From NCBI GenBank assembly GCA_015523055.1, contig WALD01000045.1:1-11854 (forward strand): DNA of 11,854 nucleotides, written 5' to 3'. The notes under the pieces were generated by a model, which made no database searches, was not told where the DNA came from, and saw nothing but the letters and a program-made list of their open reading frames with translations. This document shows, piece by piece, positions 1 to 6,522 of this stretch (the stretch's first letter is position 1; each line of letters opens with the position of its first letter). The translations under genes were made by a program, and so were the position numbers. Source of the DNA: Candidatus Altarchaeota archaeon. GTDB taxonomy: Archaea > Altiarchaeota > Altiarchaeia > IMC4 > QMZM01.

Positions 1-488
1 GGGTAACAGGTGGTCCTGAATTCATACTCCAACTGGGAATTCATTATTATCCTGATAGACCTCTTTATCTTCTCAGGATTAATTTCCACTCCCGCGACCT
101 TCCTGTATTTTTCTAAAGGAGCTTTTATATCCATCCCTATATAATCTATCAGCGCTTTCTTCATCAATTTTTCGATCATATCGGGGTTAGTTCCATTGGT
201 TTCCAATCCAACTAAAAAACCCCTCCGTTTTATCTTCTCCATGAATTCTGGAAGGTCAGGATGAAGCGTGGCTTCACCGCCTGTTACCACCGCCGCATCT
301 AAGAGTCCTTTCCTTTCATCCAAAAATTTGAAGATATACTCCTCAGGGATTTCCTTTGCAGTTTCATTTACCAGATCCGGGTTATAGCAATAAGGACATC
401 TAAAATTGCACCCGATGGTAAAGATGATGCAGGATAATTTACCAGGATATTCTATCAATGAGAGTTTTTGTAATCCACCAATTTTCAT
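1..488 (-). CDS. nrdG: Anaerobic ribonucleoside-triphosphate reductase activating protein, radical SAM (3' end cut off by window edge)
   Basis: This is the activase for the class III ribonucleotide reductase encoded just upstream. It uses a [4Fe-4S] cluster and S-adenosylmethionine to place the glycyl radical on NrdD. About 162 residues are visible and the frame is still open at the window edge. The radical-SAM motif CxxxCxxC is present as C27, C31 and C34 (GCNFRCPYC). The N-terminus IGGLQKLSLIEYPGKLSC is typical of pflA/NrdG-like activases. A TGGE motif follows (SAM amino-group binding), then LETNGT and DYIGMDIKAP, both characteristic of the fold. The ATG at 488 lies two bases after the nrdD stop, so translational coupling is likely; no strong ribosome binding site is visible. 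The family includes general glycyl-radical activases, but the position behind nrdD makes NrdG by far the best call. Confidence 0.93.
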   Translation of the reverse strand, partial: MKIGGLQKLSLIEYPGKLSCIIFTIGCNFRCPYCYNPDLVNETAKEIPEEYIFKFLDERKGLLDAAVVTGGEATLHPDLPEFMEKIKRRGFLVGLETNGTNPDMIEKLMKKALIDYIGMDIKAPLEKYRKVAGVEINPEKIKRSIRIIMNSQLEYEFRTTCY

Positions 489-490
489 AG

Positions 491-2602
491 TCACGAGGTT
501 TTTCCTGGGTTTTGTTTATCAAAGGTTTTCCTCTGCCTGAATTCTGATTCCTTTCCTTCATTCCACTGAGATACTGGCCTCAGATAACCAACCGATCTCG
601 AATAGACCTCACAGGTTTTTCCACACAGGGGACATTTTTGATGTTCTCCAGAGATGTAACCGTGCTCCGGGCAAACACTAAAGGTGGGAGTAATAGTAAA
701 ATAAGGTAAAGAGAACCTTTGAGCAATTTTTCTCACCAGCCCCTTTACCGATTCGTTGGATGGCATTCTTTCACCCATAAAAGCATGGAAAACCGTGCCT
801 CCAGTGTATTTTGTCTGTAATTCATCCTGTAAACGCAGGGCTTCAAACATATCATCGGTATAATCCACAGGCAACTGCGTAGAATTAGTGTAGTAGGGCT
901 CTGCCCCGTCATTCTTAATCTCATCGTTATTAGCTACTATAATGTCTGGATATTTCTTTTTGTCCAGCCTGGCTAACGAATAAGATGATCCCTCTGCAGG
1001 GGTAGCCTCCAGATTGTGGATGTCTCCGTTCTCGGCCTGGAAATCTGAGATTCTTTTCCGCATATAATCCATGACCTTTAAAGCAAATTTTCTTCCTTCA
1101 TTGGTTCCAATATTCACACCCAGCAGATTAAGAAGGGCCTCATTCATCCCGATTAACCCTATGGTAGAGAAGTGATTCTTCCAGTAGAAACCAAAGCCCT
1201 CCTTAATAGCTTTCAGATAGATTGCGGAATAAGGATAAAGGCCATTTTCGGTGAAATTCTCTATCACGTTTCTCTTTATCCTCAGAGAGTTCCTGGCCAG
1301 GATCATCAATTCATCCAGCCTTTCAAAAAATTCATCCTCGTTTTTTGAGAGATAGCCAAGACGTGGCAGGTTCAGGGTAACTACTCCGATGCTCCCCGTT
1401 AAGGGATTGGCTCCAAACAAACCCCCACCCCTCTTCTTTAATTCCCTCTTGTCCAGCCTCAATCTACAGCACATGCTTCGCACATCATCAGGGGACATAT
1501 CCGAGTTTACAAAATTGGAGAAATAGGGAATTCCATACTTGGCTGTCATTTCCCACAGGGGATCATAATTCTTGTTATCCCAGTCAAAGTCCTTGGTAAT
1601 ATTCAGGGTTGGAATAGGGAAGGTAAAGGGTCTTCCTTTTCCATCCCCCTCCACCATTATTTCGCCAAATGCCCGGTTAAATATGTTCATTTCATGCTGG
1701 AAATCACCATGGACATCATCCAGAATTTCCCCCCCTATGATCACCGGCTCATTCTTCATGAAATCCGGAACCTTCAGGTCCAGAGTAAAATTAACGAATG
1801 GCGTCTGGAATCCGACCCTGGTAGGAACATTCAGATTGAAGATAAATTCCTGCAGGGACTGCTTAACCTCTCTGTAGTCCAATCCATCATACCTGATAAA
1901 GGGGGCGAGATAGCTGTCAACATTACTAAATGCCTGGGCTCCAGCTGCTTCTCCCTGCAGGGTGTAAAGGAAATTCACCACCTGGCCCAAAATTGATTTA
2001 AAGTGTTTAGCTGGTTTGGCTTCCACCTTTCCTGAAACGCCCTTAATTCCCCTCCTTAAGAGATCTGGAAGGTCCCATCCAACGCAGTATGCACCAAGAA
2101 TGCCCAGATCGTGGATATAAAAATCTCCAGACATGTGGGCATTTCTTATCTCTGGTGGATAAATCTGATGAAGCCAATAATGGGAAACCACTACCGAGGA
2201 GAGATAACAATTTAATCCTTGTAAAGAATAGGTCATATTGCTATTCTCTTTAACCCTCCAGTCTTCCCTCGTCAGGTAGTCCTCCACCACCTTCACATCC
2301 TGAACAAGTCCTTTTACCTCCCTTATCTTCTGATGCTGCTCCCGATATAGGATATACGCCTTAGCTGTTCTGTAATAACCGAGACCCATTAAGGTAGTCT
2401 CTACCATGTTTTGAACCTTCTCCACGAGAGGGGTTTTCCTGCTTTTTTCTAATTCATTTACTATGGTATCTGAAACCTTCTTAGCATCCTCTCTCCTTCC
2501 CTCCCCAGTAGCCATAAATGCCTTGAAAACAGCATCGGTTATCTTCTTCTGCCTAAATCTAACCTCTCTACCATCCCTTTTTATAATCTTTTCCAGTGTC
2601 AT
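491..2602 (-). CDS. nrdD: Anaerobic (class III) ribonucleoside-triphosphate reductase
   Basis: This 703-residue enzyme reduces ribonucleoside triphosphates to deoxyribonucleotides under anoxic conditions using a glycyl radical. Residues about 3-93 form an ATP-cone allosteric domain (IIKRDGREVRFRQKKI). The catalytic barrel follows, with NLNVPTRVGFQTPF near 257, a CC pair at 378-379 in SMCCRLRLD, GANPLTGSIGVVTLNLPRL near 397 and NLEATPAEGSSYSLA near 530. The C-terminus carries a zinc-ribbon set (C644, H647, C657, C660, with another Cys at 664) and the glycyl radical loop RSVGY with Gly672. It ends in the usual WNEGKESEFRQRKTF tail. Length and motif order are normal for the family and nothing looks broken. 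It has its own 214-bp upstream spacer and is followed two bases later by nrdG. The enzyme is irreversibly damaged by oxygen, which supports an anaerobic host. Confidence 0.97.
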   Translation of the reverse strand: MTLEKIIKRDGREVRFRQKKITDAVFKAFMATGEGRREDAKKVSDTIVNELEKSRKTPLVEKVQNMVETTLMGLGYYRTAKAYILYREQHQKIREVKGLVQDVKVVEDYLTREDWRVKENSNMTYSLQGLNCYLSSVVVSHYWLHQIYPPEIRNAHMSGDFYIHDLGILGAYCVGWDLPDLLRRGIKGVSGKVEAKPAKHFKSILGQVVNFLYTLQGEAAGAQAFSNVDSYLAPFIRYDGLDYREVKQSLQEFIFNLNVPTRVGFQTPFVNFTLDLKVPDFMKNEPVIIGGEILDDVHGDFQHEMNIFNRAFGEIMVEGDGKGRPFTFPIPTLNITKDFDWDNKNYDPLWEMTAKYGIPYFSNFVNSDMSPDDVRSMCCRLRLDKRELKKRGGGLFGANPLTGSIGVVTLNLPRLGYLSKNEDEFFERLDELMILARNSLRIKRNVIENFTENGLYPYSAIYLKAIKEGFGFYWKNHFSTIGLIGMNEALLNLLGVNIGTNEGRKFALKVMDYMRKRISDFQAENGDIHNLEATPAEGSSYSLARLDKKKYPDIIVANNDEIKNDGAEPYYTNSTQLPVDYTDDMFEALRLQDELQTKYTGGTVFHAFMGERMPSNESVKGLVRKIAQRFSLPYFTITPTFSVCPEHGYISGEHQKCPLCGKTCEVYSRSVGYLRPVSQWNEGKESEFRQRKTFDKQNPGKTS

Positions 2603-2673
2603 TTTCTTCTACTCTACCTGAAAGGTTTTTTGCTCTAAACTATTTTGAATTTAGCCATAATAAATTAAATCTG

Positions 2674-2700
2674 ATTTTAGAGGATAATACCCTCTGAAAT
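2674..2700. repeat. Imperfect inverted repeat upstream of nrdD
   Basis: On the minus strand, ATTTCAGAGG and CCTCTAAAAT flank a 7-base spacer, giving 10-base arms with one mismatch. It sits about 72 bases before the nrdD start, in an AT-rich stretch where the nrdD promoter is expected. It does not resemble an NrdR box. It could be an operator or a leader hairpin. On the plus strand a short T-run follows, but no plus-strand gene ends there. No confident -35/-10 pair was found in this spacer. Confidence 0.4.
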
Positions 2701-2729
2701 TTTTGAGTGGTTGCTATGCAGGAAGCCCC

Positions 2730-2753
2730 AAAAAAGAAACCATGTTGCCATGG
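2730..2753 (-). terminator. Probable Rho-independent terminator of ilvD
   Basis: On the minus strand the stem CCATG / CATGG closes a GCAA (GNRA-type) tetraloop and is followed directly by TTTCTTTTTT. It lies about 65 bases after the ilvD stop and upstream of the nrdD promoter region, the right place to separate the two units. The stem is only 5 bp, so strength is uncertain. Confidence 0.5.
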
Positions 2754-2816
2754 ATGGAAGGAAAAGGAGGGGAGAAGACAGGCTTTATTATGCGCTCCTG
2801 ATGCTAGGGGGCAGGG

Positions 2817-4589
2817 TTATATTACTTCCTCTTTACTTTCCCCGGAAGGAAGGGATAAAACCGCTCCCTTATCAGCGCTTTCTACATAACTTGCGTATCT
2901 TGCTAACCATCCCCCGGGCACCTTCATCTTAAAGGGGGTAATGTTCCTCCTCCGGGCATCTAACTCTTTCTCTGAGAGCTTAACATTTATCTCCCTCTTA
3001 TTGATGTCTATCTCTATTACATCACCATCCTTCAGTAGAGCAATCTCCCCACCGCTGGCTGCCTCCGGGGATATATGGCCAATACAAAGCCCCCGGGTGC
3101 CTCCTGAGAAACGGCCATCCGTAATCAGGGCCGCCCTTATGTCTGCCCCTTTTATTGCAGCAGTTGGAGAGAGCATCTCCTGCATTCCTGGACCGCCTTT
3201 TGGTCCTTCATATCGGATTACCACCACATCACCGTCCTTTACCTCATTCTTTAAAATGGATTCTAATGCCTCTTCCTGAGAATTGTAAACCTTGGCTCTG
3301 CCTTTAAAAGTGAACATATCTCTGTCCACTCCACTCGTTTTTACCACGGAACCCTTTTTAGCAATATTTCCAGAAAGCACAGCCAACCCCCCCTCAGCGG
3401 AAAAGGCGTTATCTACTGAGTGGATTACCTCCCCATCGGGTCTGGGAGACCTTAAAACATAATCACCCAACCTCCCATAAACAGTTTTGGCACCCAACCG
3501 TAACCTGGAGTTCTTACCCTCATAAACAGCTCTTAATATCGCCCCCACCCCCCCCACTCTATGGATATCCTCCATATGAATCTCCGGGCGGGAGGGTGAA
3601 ACCTTTACAACATTGGCCGTGGTTTGAGCCAGTTCATTGATATAATCAAGCTCATATTTGATGCCCGCTTCATGAGCTAAAGCCAGAAGATGCAGGACTG
3701 TGTTGGTTGACGCCCCCATAGCCATATCGAGGATAACGGCGTTATCGATAGATTCTCTGGTTAAAATATCCATGGGCCTTATCTTATTCTCCATAAGAAA
3801 GACTATTTTTTTTGCGGCCTTTTTCACAAGCTTAATCCTTTCGGGATTTAATTGAAACTGTCTCTTTTTACCTCTTTCCCTGAGGGTAGCAGGTATTGTC
3901 CCGTTTCCTGGTAAAGAAAAACCCAGCACCTCCCCCAGGCAATTCATTGAATTTGCTGTAAACATGCCGGCGCAACTTCCATATCCTGGACATGCCTGCT
4001 CAGTTAATTCCTCCAGATCCTTTTTACTTATCTTTCCAGCACTGTATCTACCAACAGCCTCAAAAACAGAGATCAAATCCGTATTGTTTAATCCTGAAAG
4101 CATTGGACCCCCACTTACGTACAACGAAGGGATATTAATTCTTACCATGGCATTATACATTGCAGGAACAATCTTATCGCAATTACCTAATCCGATCCAT
4201 GCATCGGGAGGATGAGCCCCTATAATAGTTTCAATTTGATCAGTAATGAGTTCTCTTGAAGGCAGGGAATACTTCATTCCAAAATGTCCCATAGCAATGC
4301 CGTCACCAACAGCACCCCCGATATTCGCATACCATACATTCACTCCCTGCTTTTCCAGTTCTTTCCTCAGAATATCCCCCAGCCTATCAAGATGAGCATG
4401 GCCGGGAATCTGATTGGTATAGGAGTTTACTACGGTCACAAACGGCTTCTCCAGATCTTTTATCGACTTGAGAACCCCTTCGGCAATCATCAGGGAAACC
4501 CCGGGCAGCATATGGGGTCCCTCCCTAAAAACATCGCTCCCCTTTCTTCTAACGCCTGAAATACCTTCATTTATTATTCTTTCGTTCAT
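2817..4589 (-). CDS. ilvD: Dihydroxy-acid dehydratase
   Basis: This IlvD/Edd-family enzyme dehydrates 2,3-dihydroxy-3-methylbutanoate and its ethyl homologue to the 2-keto acids for valine, leucine and isoleucine. Recognisable blocks, numbered from the chosen ATG (590 residues), are VVNSYTNQIPGHAHL (53-67), GDGIAMGHFGMKYSLPSREL (95-114), GNCDKIVP (135-142; cluster Cys137, Mg-site Lys139), CPGYGSCAGMFTANSMNCL (200-218), SAEGGLAVLSGN, and near the end ITDGRFSGGTRGLCIGHISP. The first cluster position seen as Cys in [2Fe-2S] members is Gly63 here, as in E. coli IlvD, suggesting an oxygen-labile [4Fe-4S] type. A longer frame begins with TTG at 4601; the ATG at 4589 is preferred, although neither has a clear ribosome binding site. 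No other ilv gene is in the window. Related sugar-acid dehydratases are an alternative, but the motif match favours IlvD. Confidence 0.9.
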   Translation of the reverse strand: MNERIINEGISGVRRKGSDVFREGPHMLPGVSLMIAEGVLKSIKDLEKPFVTVVNSYTNQIPGHAHLDRLGDILRKELEKQGVNVWYANIGGAVGDGIAMGHFGMKYSLPSRELITDQIETIIGAHPPDAWIGLGNCDKIVPAMYNAMVRINIPSLYVSGGPMLSGLNNTDLISVFEAVGRYSAGKISKKDLEELTEQACPGYGSCAGMFTANSMNCLGEVLGFSLPGNGTIPATLRERGKKRQFQLNPERIKLVKKAAKKIVFLMENKIRPMDILTRESIDNAVILDMAMGASTNTVLHLLALAHEAGIKYELDYINELAQTTANVVKVSPSRPEIHMEDIHRVGGVGAILRAVYEGKNSRLRLGAKTVYGRLGDYVLRSPRPDGEVIHSVDNAFSAEGGLAVLSGNIAKKGSVVKTSGVDRDMFTFKGRAKVYNSQEEALESILKNEVKDGDVVVIRYEGPKGGPGMQEMLSPTAAIKGADIRAALITDGRFSGGTRGLCIGHISPEAASGGEIALLKDGDVIEIDINKREINVKLSEKELDARRRNITPFKMKVPGGWLARYASYVESADKGAVLSLPSGESKEEVI

Positions 4590-4653
4590 TTTCGATAGCA
4601 ATAATTAAATGGATTTAAAAGCAATAAATTAGAGAAGCTTTGTAAAGAGGGAT

Positions 4654-4681
4654 ATTATAATATTCCCATAAGAGTGGTAAA
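4654..4681 (-). promoter_or_regulatory. Candidate promoter for ilvD
   Basis: On the minus strand, TTTACC (4 of 6 matches to TTGACA) is followed after 16 bases by a perfect TATAAT. The -10 lies inside a 12-bp palindrome, ATATTATAATAT (4652-4663), which is itself bracketed by GGG and CCC (4649-4667). The distance to the ilvD ATG is about 65 bases. The palindrome could be a repressor site or simple AT-rich chance. Readthrough from the large upstream operon is also possible because no clear terminator follows the NuoH-like gene. Confidence 0.45.
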
Positions 4682-4699
4682 GACCGCTACCATGAAGGC

Positions 4700-4728
4700 A
4701 TATAATCCCCAAAAATTTTTGTTTATAT
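4700..4728. repeat. AT-rich nested inverted repeat in the ilvD upstream spacer
   Basis: The arms ATATAA (4700-4705) and TTATAT (4723-4728) enclose a perfect 12-bp palindrome, CAAAAATTTTTG (4710-4721). It lies upstream of the candidate ilvD promoter and inside the possible remnant frame. A regulatory role is possible but the composition makes chance a real option. Confidence 0.25.
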
Positions 4729-4838
4729 CCCCCTTCCATCAGAACAAGGCAGGCTATAATACCCCCAGCAAATTCATGGATTAGCGCCTCATTACCGTGA
4801 GACTACCTATCAAAAATTTCCATGCACCAACACACCCA

Positions 4839-4863
4839 TCATTCCCCTGCACTGTCATTCCCC
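4839..4863. repeat. Short tandem direct repeat at the 3' end of the NuoH-like gene
   Basis: Two copies of TCATTCCCCTRCA lie 16 bases apart; the second runs into the last codons of the NuoH-like gene. The unit resembles the TCATTCCC-type intergenic repeats common in many bacteria, but with only two copies visible this is tentative. Confidence 0.35.
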
Positions 4864-5834
4864 TACATTAACGTATCTATCCCTATCAGCAGTAACCCGG
4901 ATAAGGAAACCAAAACCGCAGGGACCCAGTATGCATAAACGACCTGGGAAATTTTAAATCGGGATGCTGCTACCCTGACAAAGGTAGAGCCTATAAAGAT
5001 TAACAGGAAGAGCTTAACGAAAAAGAATGCCACATCTGCCAAAATTCCCGCTGTTCCTGATAAGCCCAATCCGTAGGGGAAGAATAGTGTTATGATAATT
5101 GAACCAAAAACCACAGCCTTTACTGCATCTGCCAGATAGAAAAGAGCAAAATTTCTACCGGAGTATTCTGCTAAAATTCCTCCTGCAATTTCCTGGCTTG
5201 CTTCTGGAAGATCAAAAGGAATTCCCCCAAGTTCCCCTGCCATAACGAACAATAAGATTAGAAACAAGAGGGTCAGACCTATAAACCCTACAGGGCCCAC
5301 GAGATCCCATCCGGGGTTGTTGCTTATTGCCTCCAGAGAAAACGGATCGCTTATACCGGATACAGTAAGAAGCCATGCAATGGAAATAGCAGTAATAGCC
5401 AGGGGAAATTCATAACTCATCATCATGACCATCTCCCTCTGTGCTCCAACCCATGCATAGGGGGAGCCGGAAGAAAAACCGCCCATTACCAGGGCCAATG
5501 CCGGAATAATCAGGAGGTAGAGTATTAGAATAAGGTCCCCATGGCCTGTCAGGACAGGCTCAATCCCTCCAAGGGGTAGATAAAAAAGGGCTACAATCGT
5601 GGAGGACAGAGCCAATATTGGCATCAGATTAAACAACCACTCTACCGAATTCTCCGGGATTATATTCTCCTTTATCATCAGCTTTCTGATGTCAAAGAAT
5701 GGTTGGAGCAAGGGGGGACCGACCCTGTCCTGCATCCTTGCAGTAAGAATTCGGTCTATACCTGAGTAGAGCAGTCCGATTATTATCCCTAAAATCCCTA
5801 TTACAGGAATCAACAAAATCTTAATCCATATCAT
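4863..5834 (-). CDS. NuoH/MbhM-like membrane subunit of a complex-I-related reductase
   Basis: This 323-residue integral membrane protein is the anchor linking the peripheral redox arm to the ion-pumping arm; in complex I it forms much of the quinone cavity and in Mbh/MBS it is MbhM/MbxM. About eight hydrophobic segments are visible. Signature blocks are ARMQDRVGPPLLQPFFDIRK (residues about 32-51), YAWVGAQREMVMMMSYEFP near 125 and GIPFDLPEASQEIAGG near 204, the loop that contacts the NuoB- and NuoD-like subunits. Length is normal. It is the last gene of the operon and starts three bases after the stop of the small nucleotidyltransferase gene, an unusual neighbour. No clear terminator follows its stop. 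Function is assigned from family and context; the electron acceptor is argued from the NuoD-like and NuoB-like subunits. Confidence 0.93.
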   Translation of the reverse strand: MIWIKILLIPVIGILGIIIGLLYSGIDRILTARMQDRVGPPLLQPFFDIRKLMIKENIIPENSVEWLFNLMPILALSSTIVALFYLPLGGIEPVLTGHGDLILILYLLIIPALALVMGGFSSGSPYAWVGAQREMVMMMSYEFPLAITAISIAWLLTVSGISDPFSLEAISNNPGWDLVGPVGFIGLTLLFLILLFVMAGELGGIPFDLPEASQEIAGGILAEYSGRNFALFYLADAVKAVVFGSIIITLFFPYGLGLSGTAGILADVAFFFVKLFLLIFIGSTFVRVAASRFKISQVVYAYWVPAVLVSLSGLLLIGIDTLM

Positions 5835-5837
5835 TTT

Positions 5838-6131
5838 TCATACTGCCACCATCTCCTTTAATATTATCTCTTTCGGCTCTGGTCTTATTGCAGATTTTCT
5901 TACAAGATCAACCTTAATCTGCAAAATTTCTTCAAGGTACCTTTCCAGTTCTATGAACTTTAGAAGGTCTGGCACCTCCTCAAATTCAACAAGAATATCT
6001 ATATCGCTACCCTCTTTCTGTTCACCCCTCACAAAAGAGCCGAAGATACCTATCTCTTTGATTCCGTATCTATCTTTCGATTTCTCTTTCTGGGTTGACA
6101 AAATTGCCTGTATTTCATGCAAGGTTTTCAT
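5838..6131 (-). CDS. MNT-type minimal nucleotidyltransferase (MntA-like antitoxin domain)
   Basis: This 97-residue protein has the polymerase-beta-like minimal nucleotidyltransferase fold: GIFGSFVRG at 28-36 (the GSxxRG nucleotide-binding motif), GSDIDILV at 41-48 with metal-binding Asp43 and Asp45, and a third acidic residue at Asp75 in VDLV. All catalytic residues are present, so it is probably active. The best known members pair with a HEPN-domain toxin; MntA AMPylates its HEPN RNase partner to silence it. No HEPN gene is adjacent: the gene is wedged between the NuoI-like and NuoH-like genes, overlapping the former by 17 bases and ending three bases before the latter. It is therefore either an orphan that moved into the operon or a regulator of unknown target. 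The ATG at 6131 is the natural start. Confidence 0.85.
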   Translation of the reverse strand: MKTLHEIQAILSTQKEKSKDRYGIKEIGIFGSFVRGEQKEGSDIDILVEFEEVPDLLKFIELERYLEEILQIKVDLVRKSAIRPEPKEIILKEMVAV

Positions 6132-6492
6132 CTTTGATGGGTTCCTTAATTACGCTCTTAGAATCAAAGGTGGACAGGAAAAAATTCTTGGTAAGTTTTA
6201 AAGCACCTGTGGGACATATATCCTCACATAAGCCACAGAAACAGCACTTTCCAAGGTCTATTCTTGGGTATGTCTTCGGATATTTCTCTTTATCCTTCTT
6301 TTGTACCTCCACCAGCTCTATCGCTCTGTTAGGGCATACCCTAGAGCATAAACCACAGGACATACATTTATCTATCTCAAAGGAATGCTCCCCCCGGTAA
6401 CCCTCCGGAATGGGGATTGACTCCAAGGGAAATCTAACCGTCATCGGCTTTTTAAACAGATTCCTGAGTAATTCATGGATTGTTCCAAACAT
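6115..6492 (-). CDS. NuoI/MbhN-like ferredoxin subunit with two [4Fe-4S] clusters
   Basis: This 125-residue peripheral subunit passes electrons from reduced ferredoxin, or an unknown donor, towards the NuoB-like cluster. Two complete CxxCxxCxxxCP motifs are visible: C43, C46, C49, C53 (KCMSCGLCSRVCP) and C83, C86, C89, C93 (KCCFCGLCEDICP), with an additional Cys84. The N-terminal MFGTIHELLRNLFKKP and FPLESIPIPEGYRGEHSF are typical of NuoI/MbhN. It begins 30 bases after the NuoD-like gene; that gap contains a small imperfect hairpin (6501-6516) and no good ribosome binding site. Its end overlaps the nucleotidyltransferase gene. No NuoE/F/G-like input module is present, which fits direct ferredoxin oxidation as in Mbh and MBS. 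Confidence 0.93.
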   Translation of the reverse strand: MFGTIHELLRNLFKKPMTVRFPLESIPIPEGYRGEHSFEIDKCMSCGLCSRVCPNRAIELVEVQKKDKEKYPKTYPRIDLGKCCFCGLCEDICPTGALKLTKNFFLSTFDSKSVIKEPIKDENLA

Positions 6493-6522
6493 TTTTTATT
6501 GTATAGGAAACCATACCCTAAA

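Larger units (their letters stand above)
4629..4802 (-). pseudogene. 57-codon stop-free stretch, possible remnant of a membrane-protein gene
   Basis: The spacer between the NuoH-like gene and ilvD holds a frame open from the TAG at 4803-4805 to the TAA at 4629-4631. It reads like a hydrophobic protein C-terminus: HGNEALIHEFAGG, then IIACLVLMEGGYKQKFLG, then a stretch ending NIIISLFTKLL. The only ATG is at 4739, which would give a 36-residue peptide without a ribosome binding site. I do not recognise the family. It may be the tail of a lost gene, an unannotated small membrane peptide, or chance; the candidate ilvD promoter overlaps it, which argues against an active gene. The spacer holds no other gene. 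Confidence 0.3.

Noticed and set aside
1572..1996. Plus-strand open frames opposite nrdD
   Set aside because: They are antisense to a highly conserved catalytic region, lack family resemblance and have no ribosome binding sites.
2603..2816. NrdR boxes upstream of nrdD
   Set aside because: No pair of sequences resembling the AT-rich NrdR palindrome was found at a suitable spacing.
2707..2932. Plus-strand open frames in the spacer and across the 3' end of ilvD
   Set aside because: Translations are low-complexity and overlap antisense conserved ilvD codons; the stretch holds a better-supported terminator on the other strand.
4602..4862. T-box or other riboswitch leader for ilvD
   Set aside because: No T-box core sequence and no terminator/antiterminator pair could be recognised on the minus strand.
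4804..4862. Terminator after the NuoH-like gene
   Set aside because: A short T-run is present on the minus strand, but no stable stem precedes it.
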